A stretch of 64,000 bases of DNA, from the NCBI GenBank assembly GCA_027943335.1, contig BSBK01006739.1, positions 1 to 64,000 of the forward strand. The letters are read 5' to 3'. This document shows positions 13,696 to 26,974 of this stretch, one piece after another. How positions within the stretch are numbered: the first letter of the stretch is position 1; each line of letters begins with the position of its first letter. Origin of the DNA: Chamaecyparis obtusa. Lineage: Eukaryota; Streptophyta; Pinopsida; Cupressales; Cupressaceae. Position numbers and translations under genes: made by a program. Below the pieces are notes generated by a model that saw only the letters and a list, made by a program, of their open reading frames with translations, made no database searches and was not told where the DNA came from.

Positions 13696-14237
13696 GATTG
13701 TCAATAATAGTTGAAAAGATTATTGCACATGATTTGGTTGGTAGAAATCTGGTTAGAGGAGAGGATGCCAAGTTCTATCTTTGCTCAACAAGGCGAGGTT
13801 GTGACTATTTAGAAAATATTTCACCTTCATTGTACAAGCTAAGTTTGAGCGGTTTCCAAAGGATGTGAACTCTTTGCCTATTAAAGTACACACCCAAGTG
13901 ATCTGTATCTTTACTTGTGCAATAGTCTAAAACAATATTGAAAAGACATTTGTATATGATTTGGTTGATAGAAATCTAAAACAAAATTGAATTAATCATG
14001 TCAATAATAGTTGAAAAGATTATTGCTCATGATTTGGTAGGTAAAAATCTGGTTGGAGGAGAGGATTGCCAGCATAGTTTTCAGAAAGATATATCCTCAG
14101 TCAACACAGGGAGGTTGTGACTTCATAAACTATTTCACCTTTAGTGTATAGGCTAAGCTTGAATGGTTTCCCAAGGATGTGAATCCTCTGCTCATTGGAG
14201 TGTACAGCCAAGTGATTTCTTACCTTGCTTGTGCAGA
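13696..14237. repeat. Diverged direct duplication of about 230-240 bp
   Basis: 13696-13926 and 13999-14237 align throughout, starting with TGTCAATAATAGTTGAAAAG and including KDVN-coding-like stretches. A shorter third piece lies between them (about 13930-13995). The copies differ by many substitutions and small indels. Confidence 0.65.
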
Positions 14238-14623
14238 TAATGATTTTTCTTCAAATCATAGTGCTTGATTGATGTGATTAAGTTTCTCTCTGAAGAAATA
14301 CAAGATGCATTTCTTCAAAAGACTAAAAAAATGGGATAATTTTCATACAAAAAGGATGAAACAACATAATTTAGTGACACGCATTGGAACAGTGTCTGTG
14401 CAATAATATCATCTCACAAAATGAAAGAAGGAATCTTTCTCGTAATTATTAAACTACTTCCATTTTAAGTATCTACTAGGTTCACGAAAACCCTAAACTC
14501 TACCTCAAATCTAGTGACTGCATAGATATTATGTATCAGTTGTTTCTGATGATAGCATATACCTAAGGTCCTAAACAAAAAACTAAATCAAATCAAACTT
14601 AAATCCATATAACCCATACTGAC

Positions 14624-14686
14624 CTTTTCATCATTCTCAAAATGCTCTAACTTTGACAGTCGTCCAGTCTGAATAATCTCTTGAAT
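14624..14686 (-). pseudogene. DNA polymerase lambda exon fragment
   Basis: A 63-bp exon with acceptor GGCAG and donor GTCAGT, encoding IQEIIQTGRLSKLEHFENDE plus K. The spacing and residues (GKLSKLEHFE.DEKV, just before the helix-hairpin-helix GVGPATA region) match plant DNA polymerase lambda, a family X repair polymerase. No neighbouring Pol lambda exon was found within a few kb, so this is an isolated fragment, not a gene. The family call rests on a 21-residue match made by eye. Confidence 0.6.
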
Positions 14687-14770
14687 CTGCCAAGCAACAA
14701 TTCTGTTATATAATTGAAAATAATATTACTTTTTCCAGTAGAATAATAAGTGAAAAAAACATATAAAAAA

Positions 14771-14840
14771 GGATGAGCTCAAATGGTAAATCAAGGATTT
14801 CATGAGGAAAACCTGGTTCAAATTTCCAAGAGACATTTTA
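14771..14840 (+). repeat. Possible tRNA-derived SINE head
   Basis: TGAGCTCAAATGGTAAATC resembles a box A and GGTTCAAATTTCC a box B, at tRNA-like spacing (about 35 bp). There is no clear tail. A similar arrangement occurs at 26344. Confidence 0.35.
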
Positions 14841-17172
<2,332 letters not shown>

Positions 17173-20014
17173 CTACATGCAACATCACCTTACAATTTAA
17201 CATCTCGGTGTACAAACATTTGAGTGCAATAATTGCAATATAAACATGTTTGCAATGTAAATAATAGACATCAAATGAGTTACACTTGTAACCAAAACCT
17301 ATAGTTCAATGTAATTCTATAATAGTGCAAACTATCATGTGTTCCATCAGATAATAAGATTGGTGAAGGTATGATCTTGTTTTTTTGGTGGACCCTTGCT
17401 CCATTTGAAGCAAAATGAAGTACCTGAACTTTGTAAGTTCTTATTACATAATCTAATTTGTTGTACATGAAATCCAAGACATAAATAATCAATAATAATC
17501 ACATAATTCAGTTGCCCCCAGAGTGCTACAAAAGCCAAGAATGAAATGAGAGAGAGTTGTTGATGGTTTGGGCCCTACTATTGTTATTCGCTTATTTGTT
17601 GTTCTAGAAAGCTGATTAATGCCATATATTTAAAGCATGTAAATGAAGAGGAAACATAAAACCTGATATGACCTTGACAAAGTCATTACAAAGACTCAAA
17701 TCACCTGAAAAAGGTTCTCAGAACACTGAAGCTAATTAAGGTCCAAAGAAGCATTTTATTACTTTAAAAACTAAAAATGATGAGATGATGATAGGAATGG
17801 AGCAGCTAGCAAAGAAAATTTAAAAGGTTGAATACAAAGCAATTATAAGTACCAAAAAAAATACATTGCTTAGGTCTCATAATATACTGAACACAGGTGG
17901 CAAACATTCTTCCAAAATATTAATAGCAATGAAAAAATAAAGGAAATCTAGACTATATATTTGAATTTCAAGTAGTTGGCTGTATAGACATAACTAAAAA
18001 GTATAAACTATCCCACTTTGGACTATCATATGTGATGACAATCAGCAAAGGCATTCTATTTTGTATTCATATTCTATAAAAATAGAATTTGACAGCTCAT
18101 TGATGAAAAAGGACATCAAACATAATACTAAGCAAAATGAAAAAAAAATGTTTAAGCCAATTCAAGTCTCTAGAAGTAGAAGCACCCCTCAGTACAGTGA
18201 AGGGACCTCTCTATTTATTTCTAACCTCCACCATAATCATCAACTTGCATTCACTTTGTCCAACAGTGATAGTCATCAATCATTCTTTTGAGAAAGTCAT
18301 AAATTCTCATGGTTTACTTGGTTTCTCATGAACCCTTTGAGTGGACTGCCTTTGCCTTTGATATGCAGTCTAAAGGTTATCTTTTAAGTTGGGATCTTAC
18401 AAGGTCACATCCACCTTGAAGAAAATAAGTTTCTATGCATGGAGGCCTTGATGCAGATAACTACTAGATATAATTGTGACAAATATAGATGAAGTTACAT
18501 ATGAGGATATGTTTGTAGCATAGTTACCAGTTTTTAAAAAATCAATTAATTCAGGAGGTCAAAAAAATTTGGCAAAATTTGTAAAGCTCAGAAACCTTAA
18601 CCAAATCAGACAAATCTTGTTGGTCCAAAAATCTAAGCTGAGTTGGATATGGTAGCTATGGTGAGTAGCATCTGGATATAAGAAACAATTGAGGGAATTC
18701 TAGCCCATAACAACTACATCTCTTTATCAATAGGATTCTATAAAACTACTTATTTAGAGCCCAATGTAAACTAATGGATAGGAAGCAAACCAGAATTATT
18801 CCATTGGCAATAGTAAGTCTGTAAAGGCTTGCATGTCTACCTTGCATGTTAAAGATACTGCTCTCAGGAATATGGAATAAAGTAGAAGGTTATCTTATGT
18901 TTGCTAACGTCCCTTACATACTCAAAATAATTCTCAGATGACATGTATAAGATCAGTGCTAGGAGATTTCCACAATCCATCAATTAGAGATAACATAGTT
19001 TCTGGATTTGATTGTATGTAGGTTTTTTACATCAATGTCTTGAATCACATTCCATGATCCATCATCGAGATGAGAAGAGATGAAAGAGAAAGAATAGTGA
19101 AGACTGAAAAGAGTTAATGTCTTTCATTTGTTGAGACTTTGTCCATATAGTAGTTAGATATTTGTTATGAGTATTGTGAGAAGGGATTTTGTGATATGAT
19201 CAAGTCCATGATACTATTAAGAAGGGTGTTTACATTTTTTTTCCACAAGGGGAGGGCAGGTCTGTCATAGATTGACAGTGAAAATCAGAGTTGTTGATGT
19301 CTAATTTTTGGGTTGGAAAACCACAAGAGTGGAATTTTAGTGAAGAGGAATGGACATGGGAAAAGTCTATGATGTTTAAGGGTTTGATAATACAAGGTGT
19401 TAAGGTTTTTTGAGTATTAGGTGGAATATTAGGACAAGAGTGAACAAAGATCAAAGTTGTGATCAGATATAGGATGCAATCAAAAGTTGCATATGATCGA
19501 CATTTAGGTGTGATCAAAGATTGATAAAAGTTGGCATGTGGAGTCTAGTGGTTGGAAGGATTAGTTTAAGATAGGTTGTGACCATTAAAAGGTCATGATA
19601 GATCCATTAAGTGTATGTGAGGGTTGGATGACCAGTTGAGGGATCTAGATGTTGATCCAAGGAAGTTGAATTAGTTAGTGACTTGAAGGATGATGTTTGA
19701 TGTGAGAAGTTGTATCTCACTCCTAGGTTGAATAATCAATGTCCAAAGAAATAGGTAAAGATTTGTCTTACACTGAACGGTTAGGTATCAGGAACAATTT
19801 GATCAGCCCTCATAATTGCATCCTTTTCTACCCAAAATGAAAAATTGAGCATGCATTTACTTATGTTAAACTTGTAGAAATAGAATGCAAAGAAATTTAT
19901 AAACAAAGGACGTAGAGAGAGAATCCAGACTACTTGAATCAACAATAGAGTCACTGTTGTATTTATAAATAAAAAATATCATGTTTTATAACTACTAGAT
20001 ATTCCATCTCCTAC
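17173..20014. other. Anonymous interior, including a dispersed repeat near 18.9-19.1 kb
   Basis: No exons recognised. Around 18985-19085 lies a copy of a dispersed repeat (TTTCTGGATTTGATTGTATG ... CATTCCATGATCCATC) that recurs near 25890-25990 and in the first intron of the RNase gene. Confidence 0.4.
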
Positions 20015-20492
20015 CTCAAGAATATTGAGCATTTTGGTCATTTGTGCAAATAGAAACACACAATGATTTTCAGCACGAAGGTGCTTCAGCAGAACATCTA
20101 ATGTCTGCAACTTTCCAGAGTCCTGCAGTCATTTGAATAACAAATGTTAACAAAAAGAAACAAGGACACAATTACTTTTTATACTTGATATGATTCAAAT
20201 GGAATTTATAATAAAAATAATGAAATTTTTACATACTGATATAACATAATTTAACATTAATAATACCCATTGTCAAAAAAATGGTCAAGCTTGTCCTTCG
20301 AGTAAAAATTGTTCCAGAATTTCATGAAAGAAAGTGATATAAAAACAACCAGGACCAATAAACTTCTGAAGGGATACAGCTAAGATACTCCCTTATGTGG
20401 GAAAAACCAAGTAACATCCTCTTCATCCATGGATGATAGAGTTGTTCTGACTTTTGATATGCAAATTCCCTGTCGGCGCACACTGAATCCAC
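20015..20492 (-). pseudogene. INO80 chromatin-remodelling ATPase exon fragments
   Basis: Exon 20015-20122 (36 codons, canonical AG and GT flanks) encodes DSGKLQTLDVLLKHLRAENH then FLFAQMTKMLNILE, the start of the C-terminal helicase lobe of the SNF2-family ATPase INO80. An upstream exon beginning at 20492 (after TTTTGCAG) reads DREFAYQKSEQLYHPWMKRM and LLGFS, matching the stretch that precedes that lobe in plant INO80; its left end, about 20380, is uncertain. Substitutions at conserved places (LRAENHCVFLF for LRAxNHRVLLF) indicate relaxed constraint. The rest of the protein is absent. Captured fragment on the same strand as the KARI and Pol lambda pieces. Confidence 0.75.
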
Positions 20493-22509
20493 CTGCAAAA
20501 CAAGTGCAAAATTCATAAAACTTCAGCTCTAATATATCATGCCTACCACAACTTGACCAACTCAATCAAGTTTTCTAGCTATTAAAAAAAACAATGGGGC
20601 ATCCTCCTTAAGATTAGAATAAGTAATTGGACACATTCATTTATCAACATATTTTCCTTAACAATGCTTCCAAGGAATCAATCAACTTCAATAGATCAAA
20701 TCCACATCAAGATCATTACCTTTCCCATTATAAGAATCCACCATAATTCCTCAATACTTTGTCTTAATGTCCATACCTTCACAAAGTCCATTTGTCTTCC
20801 CTAATCAAGGATTCTTTTCCTGCAAATATTACACACCAATAAAACACCATCTGATCTCTATCCTTTACATCCGGGTCATATCCACTATCCACATTCAAAC
20901 ACATTCAACAAAACTAATCCCCACAAAGTAGTATCTAATGCCCTACTGATCAGAGTCTCTTAGATCATTAATGGATCATCACTCCTCTTCCAATAACTAT
21001 TAAATCATTCCAAACACAAATCTTTTCCATTTAACAAAGTTAGTGTTACTTTCCTGTCAAAACTAGAAGTTACTGGTCTTTTTGACAGACCCATACACAG
21101 ACACCCATGTCTTTTTATTCTGATCACGTATCGTCGATCGGTCTAGTCAGATTTGGCATACCGTGACTCTCTCCAACATATCAAAAATATGGCTAGATCC
21201 AACGGTTGGTTTGCGAGTTATGGCCCCCGCACTGAGACTGAAATTTTAGGCAGGTCTGTCATTGAGGGTTTCCTAGCAAATTTTACAAAATATAATGGTT
21301 CTCTTAATATAAACCATGACAATGCCTCAAACTAGTTTCAGAAGAAAGTAGACTCTTCATTATTTCAACCACAATCAATTACAAAGTAGATTTAATCCAT
21401 TTAACATATAAGGAATGCATGGAAAACAAGGAGAAAATGTGTCTGTTAGTGAAACTATCAATGTTACAAATCACAGATTGCAAACTCTTTATTGATTTTC
21501 TTAAAAAAAATACATTAAAAATTCATTGATGGTGCCCATACACCTTCTCCTTCCTCATTACATGAAGATCCTTCACTTTTGATTTCCAAATCTTCATGAC
21601 TATCACCATACACCTGCAGATTGGTGGCAGTCAGAGAATCAAATGATGAAGCCTTTACAAATTCATTTCTCCAACTTGAACACCATGACTTGTATTTGAC
21701 CAATACCAACCTTTTATAACATTTTTGATAGTTCCCAACTATATAACCACCCCTTAAACCAACCAACTACCCTATTAGCAACTTTGGTGCAACTTTGCAA
21801 AATTACAATTTTGCAATATTACATTGTTTTTTTTTAATTTTGCATTTTTCTAAATATGACCACTAGTCCTTCTAAGAACCTTCCAAACATCTTAAGATGG
21901 AATAATAACACATTTTACATCATTTCGTTCCCCTTTCATGGGTCTTTTACATAAATTTGACCATTTGTATGAATAAAAATTAGTTTTTATTAAAGAATGG
22001 TTCATTAGCAACAAGTTCAAAGATGAAAGTAGTCAAAATGGTCCTCAAGCCTATATTTACAAGAGGAATAGCTATCAATAAAACAAAGAGAAGATTTCAA
22101 ATGTGATAACACAAGTAAATATAATAATGACTGCAACTACTTATCTAGCAAGCTATTTAGCTCGTGCTAAATATTTACCTTTATTTGTAATTTTTGCTTC
22201 GCTAAAGAGGTTAGTAGATTGGTGCTTGCAACACACACCTCAATAGAATAATGAGAGGAAGAACATAAATCTTGGATTGCATGGTATCTTCTAATTTTCA
22301 TGCCAGACAATTATGTACTATGTTTCTAGTTGAAATTGATTATGGATGATCCTAAACAGAGATTGTTGATAGAAGAATTGCCACTGAAAAAAAATCCTGA
22401 ACACAAGCTAAACCCGTTGAAGGTTTGTTTGCCATTAGTTGTGGAAGAATATATGTGATAGGTAAAAGCAATTCATCTCTTTGATGTTTCATAGTATACA
22501 AGTGCAAGC
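20493..22509. other. Anonymous interior; one possible further exon at 21520-21617 (-)
   Basis: Mostly AT-rich. On the minus strand a CTGCAG acceptor near 21617 precedes an open stretch VYGDSHEDLEIKSEGSSCNE ending in a TAA near 21516. It could be another captured 3' exon but I do not recognise it. Confidence 0.25.
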
Positions 22510-22920
22510 AAAATGCTGGAGACAGAAGAATCTAAGGCATTTAGAGGATTTGAGAGACTTGACATGTTTTTTCCATTTGATCCCTATTTGCTGAAATAGT
22601 CTGAGAGGTTTGTGAGGCCAAATTTTACATTCTGGTCTATGGTCCCAACTTTGCATGATGAGGATGATTTAGATGATCAGGAAGATCATATGATATATGA
22701 TCCTTGGGACGAAGACTTAGAGAATACAGAAAAACATACAATAAGAGAAGTTTTTTGTGAAAGTGAAAATGATAATGAAGATTTTGTGGAATTTGAGTGT
22801 GCTATGAACAAAATGTCCATTACCCCAAAACATACAACATTTAGAGTGCCTGTAAGGTTTCTGGCATCTGCAGAACCAAGGCTAGATATGCCTTCAAGGT
22901 TATATCCCACAACAATTTAA
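22510..22920 (+). pseudogene. RRN3 (RNA polymerase I initiation factor) fragment with a stop
   Basis: One frame reads KMLETEESKAFRGFERLDMF, then FPFDPYLLK, an in-frame TAG at 22597-22599, then SERFVRPNFTFWSMV, a long acidic stretch and MNKMSITPKHTTF ... MPSRLYPTTI before TAA at 22918-22920. The LDMFFPFDP(C/Y)LLK...RFIRPNF.FWSMV signature is that of plant RRN3/TIF-IA, the factor that recruits RNA polymerase I to rDNA. The acidic region and the NKMSITP motif near the C terminus also fit. The N-terminal HEAT-like region is missing and the stop would truncate it. Read as a captured C-terminal fragment on the plus strand. Confidence 0.75.
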
Positions 22921-24111
22921 ACTGGTGATCCCTTTAGGTGGAAGGATTGATAGTGGACAACGTAAACTATAATTTACCAACTTTTCTGGATTATAGTTCA
23001 GTTATCTCATGGATTTGTATTGTTGAAGAAGATTATTATTTGACACCAACTGGGGTTGGAAGTATTAAAGCGGTTGTTGGGCCTTGCAAGTTCCACCGAG
23101 AGAAATGTGTATGTTAAGGTAGGCTGAAGGAGCCTTCAGAGCTCTGCGGTGAGTCGATATTTTGATTCTTGCACATTTGTGTAACAAAGGAAAACAAAGT
23201 TTTGACTGGGTGGATAATTTATAAGTATTTTCAGATGTATGGAAACCGTGGAAGTTTTTTTTATTGAATACTAAATTTGATAACACAAGTTCATTTCGTG
23301 AATGATAGTCTTCAATGAAAGTGTAACAAAGTTTTCTAGGAAAGTAGAGGTTTCATTAAGGAAAGAATGCAATCTTGAAAATGAAGAGAAGATATAAAGA
23401 GAAGACTCAATTTATTATAGTGTGAACATCAATAGCCTTGAAACAAGAAGTCAAAAGGCGTGCTCTCTACAAGCTCAAAATTTGTTGATGACTTTGTCAT
23501 CCCTCATGAAAATTATTGGCACTGCAGTATGGAGAATCACCTCATCCTCAAGGAAGATGAAATCGCCAATGAATCTAATGATGTAGAAGTGAAACTAGTT
23601 AGTCAAAGATCAAATGCATACCAATGTGAAATAGGAAGACCTTTAAATTCACCATTTTGTGGCACAATCTTCACTGCATAAGATTCATGAGAAATTCACC
23701 ATTTTGTCCATTGGCAATTATAGGATTTAAATTATAAAATAAAACTATAATTATTTCAATAACTATTTCATTACATGATGTTCAGGTGCATTCCATTGAA
23801 AGGAAATTGAATGCTATTATGATTATTATTTTTGATATGGGCTCTATGGAGGTTATTAGTACATGCAAAGGAGATGACATGTACTTGGCAGGGTTTTTGT
23901 TTCTTTGAATCTTTGGAGATGCTTCAAAGTGTATAATTGTATAGAAGTCTACAAGGTGGATGAGCCAGATTTATATATTGTAAATCAAATATGTGGAACA
24001 TATAAGATAAATATAGGCCTTGGCAACTAAGTAATTCAGTTATATGTCTCCATAATAAAGAGGACATATATTTGGATCATGAAACCTATAACCTGTGCCA
24101 TTGAATTGCAG
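22921..24111. other. Anonymous interior of the CACTA-like element
   Basis: No gene recognised. A 73-codon open frame at 23460-23681 has no recognisable domain. Confidence 0.3.
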
Positions 24112-24460
24112 TTTACTTCAGCAATCCAGAAGCAATTGGTTCAGCTATGGATGAAAATGGGTGGCTGCGTACAAGAGACATCTTCTACATTGATAATGAA
24201 GGCTATGTCTTTATAGTAGATAGGCTAAAAGAACTCATAAAATACAAAGCTTATCAGGTATTAAAAAATCTTCATTTGCTTCAATAGGATTGAATTGCTT
24301 TCAATGTACTCTTTCGGATACATTGAAAAACAAAATTAATCCATATTATTTACTAGAGTTATAAAGATTTAATATGTTTGTGCATTGCTTTATAGGTTGC
24401 TCCAACAGAATTAGAAGCACTTCTTTCTCATCTTGAGATTGCTAATGTCGCAGTGATACC
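24112..24460 (+). pseudogene. 4-coumarate:CoA ligase-like two-exon fragment
   Basis: Exon 24112-24257 encodes [20 protein letters not shown] then [20 protein letters not shown] and LIKYKAYQ. A canonical intron (GT at 24258, AG at 24394-24395) follows, and exon 24396-24460 encodes VAPTELEALLSHLEIANVAV up to a CC/GTAAGT donor. This is the adenylate-forming C-terminal hinge of 4CL and 4CL-like acyl-CoA synthetases (normally GWLHTGD...[24 protein letters not shown]). The nucleotide-binding TGD is TRD here and the following glycine is phenylalanine-adjacent, so it would not be expected to work. Only two exons are present: a captured fragment. Confidence 0.8.
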
Positions 24461-24960
24461 GTAAGTAAGAATTGATTTTGCATGAAGCATATACAATACC
24501 ATCTCTCTAAAACAAAATTAAATGTCGATACTTGATTCAACTCTATCTTGGATGTCATGCATAAATGCAAGATTCTGGGAAATTAAGATAAAACTATAAC
24601 CACCACCACCCATAGCCAATAAGACGGATCATCTATGACAGCTCCACTACCCCACCCAAGACACAAAAATTGGCATGTAAAACCAAAAATGCCCCGGCAC
24701 CCAATATTTAATGACACTAAATGACAAATGTCAGTATGTGTGGGTACAATTAAGTACTTTGGTTTGACTCCCAGATCCAATGGCATAGTTGAAGATTTCA
24801 AGAATTTTCCATAGTTGAAGATGACTGGGCTCTGTGGTCTAAAGCTAAATAAGGGGAGGTGATATAAAGATCTAACTGTTTGGCAAGCTCTAAACCCCCA
24901 AATATGAAAGAAATTGAATTGTCCACAAACAATTTTGATCTAGAGAAAGAAAGGACCACT
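24461..24960. other. Anonymous interior of the CACTA-like element
   Basis: No exon recognised after the 4CL-like donor site. Confidence 0.3.
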
Positions 24961-25500
24961 ATGACGTGAGGGCAATAGCCTTTGGTGAAATAAATGCTCC
25001 CTACATAGACTCTGATTCTATTGAAAGCCCACAAAGCTCCCTCAAGCAAAGCAGAAGTAGAATAATTATTCTCTCTGTGAACCAATACAACCAGATCAAT
25101 GCCTTAAAGAAAAGAATGGTTAGGATGTCAAATAAAATGAATGATATGATTAAGTTTACCTCAAAAATAATGCACAGATCTGCCACTACATTTTCGTTGC
25201 TATGGAATACTGCCAAGAAGAAACATGGTTACACTAGCTCTGGTCTGGAGAAGTCTCTGAAGAACAAATTTAACAGTAATTTGCATACCTTTATGTTGGA
25301 TGATTGGGGACTATTCCTACCCCTAGACTCTGTTAGTGGTTACATTTTGTTGTTGGTGTTTTTTTGTTTTGTTTGCTTGTTGTGGTAGTACTGCTCTGCT
25401 ATTTTTGGCCAGCATGTACCTATTTTGTTTTTCCTTCAAGCAATTATGTAAAGGGTCAGGACCCATTTTTTCTTGCTTATTAAAAAATTATAAAATTATA
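24961..25500 (+). other. Possible decayed LINE-like tail
   Basis: A 140-codon open frame (24966-25388) with a basic middle and hydrophobic end is followed by a T/G-rich stretch, GGGTCAGGACCC and an A-rich run near 25483. This is reminiscent of a non-LTR element 3' end, but no diagnostic domain is present. Confidence 0.2.
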
Positions 25501-26340
25501 AAAGCATTATACGCCTGTTCATATTCAAGTCTACAAGTCGCCCTAAGTAAATTATAAAGTTTCCTATATTCTCCAATTTGAACTTCTCTGAATCATCATA
25601 AAATTTCTCTTCAGTAGTCGCACGACATTAAACATCTATTCACATTTGACTCTAGAAGTAACAACCATGAATAAACTGTTAAAGTTTGTTGTATTCTCCA
25701 GTTTCAACTTGTCTGAATCAACAATTATGAGTTTGATAATTTAGAAAAGGTTGTGGTCTAAGACAAGCATCACCAGCCCCAAATCAATGTACCAATATAG
25801 TTACATATCATTTTATAAAAAAATAAAATTCTATATGAAATGCCTAAACATAAGTGATAACAGATTTCCACAATTCAGGTAAACATCAATTACATTCTTT
25901 TGGATTCAATTGTGTGTGGACTATTTTTGAACATCAACATTTCAGGTCATACTATGTGATCCATTGAGGAGTTGAAAAACTTATTTTTTGACTCCTTAAT
26001 CTCTTTCTCATCCTACTATTGGATCAAGTTGTGTGACCCAATATTTTGATGACAAAAGTAGTCCGTGCACAATCAAATCCAAAAGAAAAAAATTGATGTT
26101 TTCAAATAATAATGTACCTTGCTCATTTAATTTTAAGGTAGACTTCAAGGAAGCTTGGGCAACAAGAAATCATGTCGGAATGCTAGGATTGATGGATATT
26201 TGAGGGTTTCAATATGCTTCAAGCTAATTTTTCCATACATATGCAAAATCTATCACATACTAAACTAGCAGTGTAAATGCATTGTTGGACTTCTGGGAGT
26301 TATCTTTCTGGCATGCATAGAGAAATAAGATGTTTGATAT
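25501..26340. other. Anonymous interior with a dispersed repeat at about 25860-26040
   Basis: Contains a copy of the TTGGATTCAATTGTGTG ... GTGATCCATTGAGGA repeat, related to copies near 19.0 kb and in the RNase intron. No gene seen. Confidence 0.35.
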
Positions 26341-26343
26341 AGT

Positions 26344-26520
26344 AAATGGGGTTGTGCTCAAATGGAAAGGCTGTAAGGTTCTCATGTTGGAGACCCATCT
26401 TCAAATCCCCCAAAGTGACATCCATGTGGCTTCAATGTTGGCTTGAGTTGGCTGAGTGGCTTATGTGACTTCTAAGTTGAACATGTTAATGGGAAGGAGG
26501 TCCCTCTTGTGACCTCAAAA
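26344..26520 (+). repeat. Possible tRNA-derived SINE
   Basis: GGTTGTGCTCAAATGGAAAG (box A-like) and TCTTCAAATCCCCC (box B-like) at tRNA spacing, followed by a body with CCATGTGGCTTCAATG. No poly-A tail or target duplication was identified. Confidence 0.4.
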
Positions 26521-26821
26521 ATATTATGGAACAAAAAGAGGGAGAAGTTATTTGATACAGTTGTATGATTTGGTTCCGCATTAATCACTATATACTATTT
26601 GAGACACCCTGAGGAGACCAATTCTACTTCCATTTTTAGTAGGGATTTTGATAGGGGACTTTGGCTACTATTGGCCACATCTATACCTAGCCATATATAA
26701 ATATATGGTCAGATAGCTAGCAACACTTTTGTGAGTGTGGAGGCTGAAAGTTTACAATTTGTAGTTCACACAAGGGTTTTTAATGAGCCAAATAGCAACA
26801 GCTTGTAAAGTGCCATATTTT

Positions 26822-26974
26822 AATGCATAATTAACTAGTAAAATCTGCTCATGTTTCATGACTTGTACCGTGATATTCTAAATGCATAATTAACTAGTAA
26901 AATTTCTTTATGTTTCATGGATTGTGATATTTTTAAATGCAAAATTAACTAGTAAAATGTACTTATGTTTCATG
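26822..26974. repeat. Three-copy tandem repeat, unit about 55-59 bp
   Basis: Units begin at 26822, 26881 and 26935, each with AATGCATAATTAACTAGTAA (third copy AATGCAAAATT...) and ATGTTTCATG. Confidence 0.85.
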
